Shown here: in pieces, positions 4,489 through 5,157 of the stretch
How the letters are laid out: every line of letters begins with the position of its first letter
Numbering within the stretch: the stretch's first letter is position 1
Assembly (NCBI GenBank): GCA_937864275.1
Contig: CALMIW010000577.1
Location: forward strand, 1-5,157
Direction: 5' to 3'
DNA length: 5,157 bases
DNA from: an uncultured Dehalococcoidia bacterium
GTDB lineage: Bacteria; Chloroflexota; Dehalococcoidia; Tepidiformales; Tepidiformaceae
Position numbers and translations under genes: made by a program
Notes under the pieces: generated by a model
Seen by the model: only the letters and a program-made list of their open reading frames with translations
Told to the model about the DNA's origin: nothing
The model's database searches: none

Positions 4489-5157
4489 ATGTCGGTTAAG
4501 CGCGTCGGGTTCATCGGCCTCGGCATCATGGGGGCGCCCATGGCGGCCAACCTCCTCAAGGCAGGTTTCGAGGTCACGGTCTGGAACCGCAGCCCTTCGC
4601 GTACGAAGCCGCTGCTCGAAGCGGGCGCCCAGGGTGAGGACTCGCCTGCGAAGGTTGCTGCCGCGTCCGAAGTCACCCTCAGCTGCGTCACCAACTCGGG
4701 TGATGTCGAGGAGGTAGCCCTCGGCCCCGAAGGCGTCATCCACGGTGCGAAGCCAGGCTCGGTCTACATCGATTGCTCCACCATCTCGCCCGATACCGCG
4801 CGGAAGGTCGCCCGCGAACTCGCCGAACGGCAGGTCTCCATGCTGGACGCGCCGGTCTCCGGCGGAGATGTCGGCGCCATCGCCGGGACGCTCGCCATCA
4901 TGGCAGGCGGTGAAGCCGCGGTGTTCGAGCGCTGCCTCCCCGTCTTCCAGGCGATGGGCAAGACGATCGTCCACGTCGGTCCGGCTGGCGCCGGCCAGGT
5001 GGTCAAGCTCTGCAACCAGGTCGCCGGCGGGCTGAACCTGCTGGCGGCGGCCGAGGCCGTCAATCTTGCGCGCTGCTGCGGCGTGGACCCTGCGGAGATG
5101 CTCGAAGTCGTCAGTTGCGGGGCCGCTGGTTCCTTGATGCTCTCGAACCTGGCGCCA
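4489..5157 (+). CDS. NAD(P)-dependent beta-hydroxyacid dehydrogenase (3-hydroxyisobutyrate dehydrogenase family), C-terminus cut
   Basis: Oxidises a beta-hydroxyacid, or reduces the matching semialdehyde, using NAD(P)(H) in the cytoplasm. 223 residues are visible of a family that usually has about 290-300. Domain order is an N-terminal Rossmann fold with GFIGLGIMG (7-15, GxGxxG), VWNRSPSR (31-38), then DCSTISPDTAR (95-105), the substrate-binding DAPVSGG (120-126) with S124, and the start of the helical domain GAGQVVKLCNQ (167-177) with the catalytic Lys K173 and N176. NR rather than Asp at the end of the second strand (33-34) suggests NADP(H), as in the GLYR1/succinic semialdehyde reductase branch. 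The substrate (3-hydroxyisobutyrate, tartronate semialdehyde, succinic semialdehyde or other) cannot be fixed from sequence alone, so I give no symbol. It shares direction with the bL25 pair but looks unrelated in function. Confidence 0.93.
   Translation, partial: MSVKRVGFIGLGIMGAPMAANLLKAGFEVTVWNRSPSRTKPLLEAGAQGEDSPAKVAAASEVTLSCVTNSGDVEEVALGPEGVIHGAKPGSVYIDCSTISPDTARKVARELAERQVSMLDAPVSGGDVGAIAGTLAIMAGGEAAVFERCLPVFQAMGKTIVHVGPAGAGQVVKLCNQVAGGLNLLAAAEAVNLARCCGVDPAEMLEVVSCGAAGSLMLSNLAP

Noticed and set aside
4165..4974. Long minus-strand open frame of 269 codons
   Set aside because: It spans two clearly coding plus-strand genes and the gap between them; no motifs, typical GC-rich antisense frame.
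1..5157. Novel multi-gene system such as defence, mobile or biosynthetic cluster
   Set aside because: Genes are mostly housekeeping or broad families, with separate promoters and mixed strands; no nuclease-helicase pairs, toxin-antitoxin signs, transposase or arrays are visible.

Overview
The window is about 5.2 kb of GC-rich bacterial chromosome. It is densely coding, with strong G/C at third codon positions and Shine-Dalgarno sites of the GGAGG type before some genes. Gene content is mostly housekeeping: peptidyl-tRNA hydrolase, ribosomal protein bL25 and a 7Fe ferredoxin. No mobile element, CRISPR array, tRNA or rRNA is visible. The long, two-domain (CTC-type) bL25, the FdxA-like ferredoxin and the overall style would fit a high-GC Chloroflexota (Dehalococcoidia-like) or similar deep-branching bacterium. 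That placement is a guess from protein style, not a result.

Layout. (1) Positions 1-490, minus strand: pth, cut by the left edge. (2) 491-580: a 90-bp divergent intergenic region whose two ends carry a perfect 10-bp inverted repeat next to each start codon. (3) 581-1283, plus strand: a 51-residue single-pass membrane protein overlapping by 26 nt a DinB/YfiT-like four-helix metalloprotein. (4) 1280-1444, minus strand: a 54-residue Cys/His-rich mini-protein, convergent with the DinB gene and overlapping its stop codon. (5) 1629-2306, plus: a PHP-domain metal-dependent phosphoesterase with a near-leaderless start. (6) 2423-2710, plus: the ferredoxin, followed by a clear intrinsic terminator. (7) 2873-4419, plus: bL25 with its own sigma70-like promoter, then a 318-residue protein I do not recognise starting 8 nt after bL25. 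(8) 4489-5157, plus: a beta-hydroxyacid dehydrogenase (3-hydroxyisobutyrate dehydrogenase/GLYR1 family), cut by the right edge.

The genes do not form one pathway. bL25 and Pth both serve translation and are commonly neighbours (bL25 then pth). Here they are about 2.4 kb apart on opposite strands, and the unrecognised gene sits where pth would be expected. I see no convincing defence or other novel multi-gene system. The best leads are the unknown bL25-linked gene, the two small proteins, and the inverted repeat framing the pth divergent promoter region.
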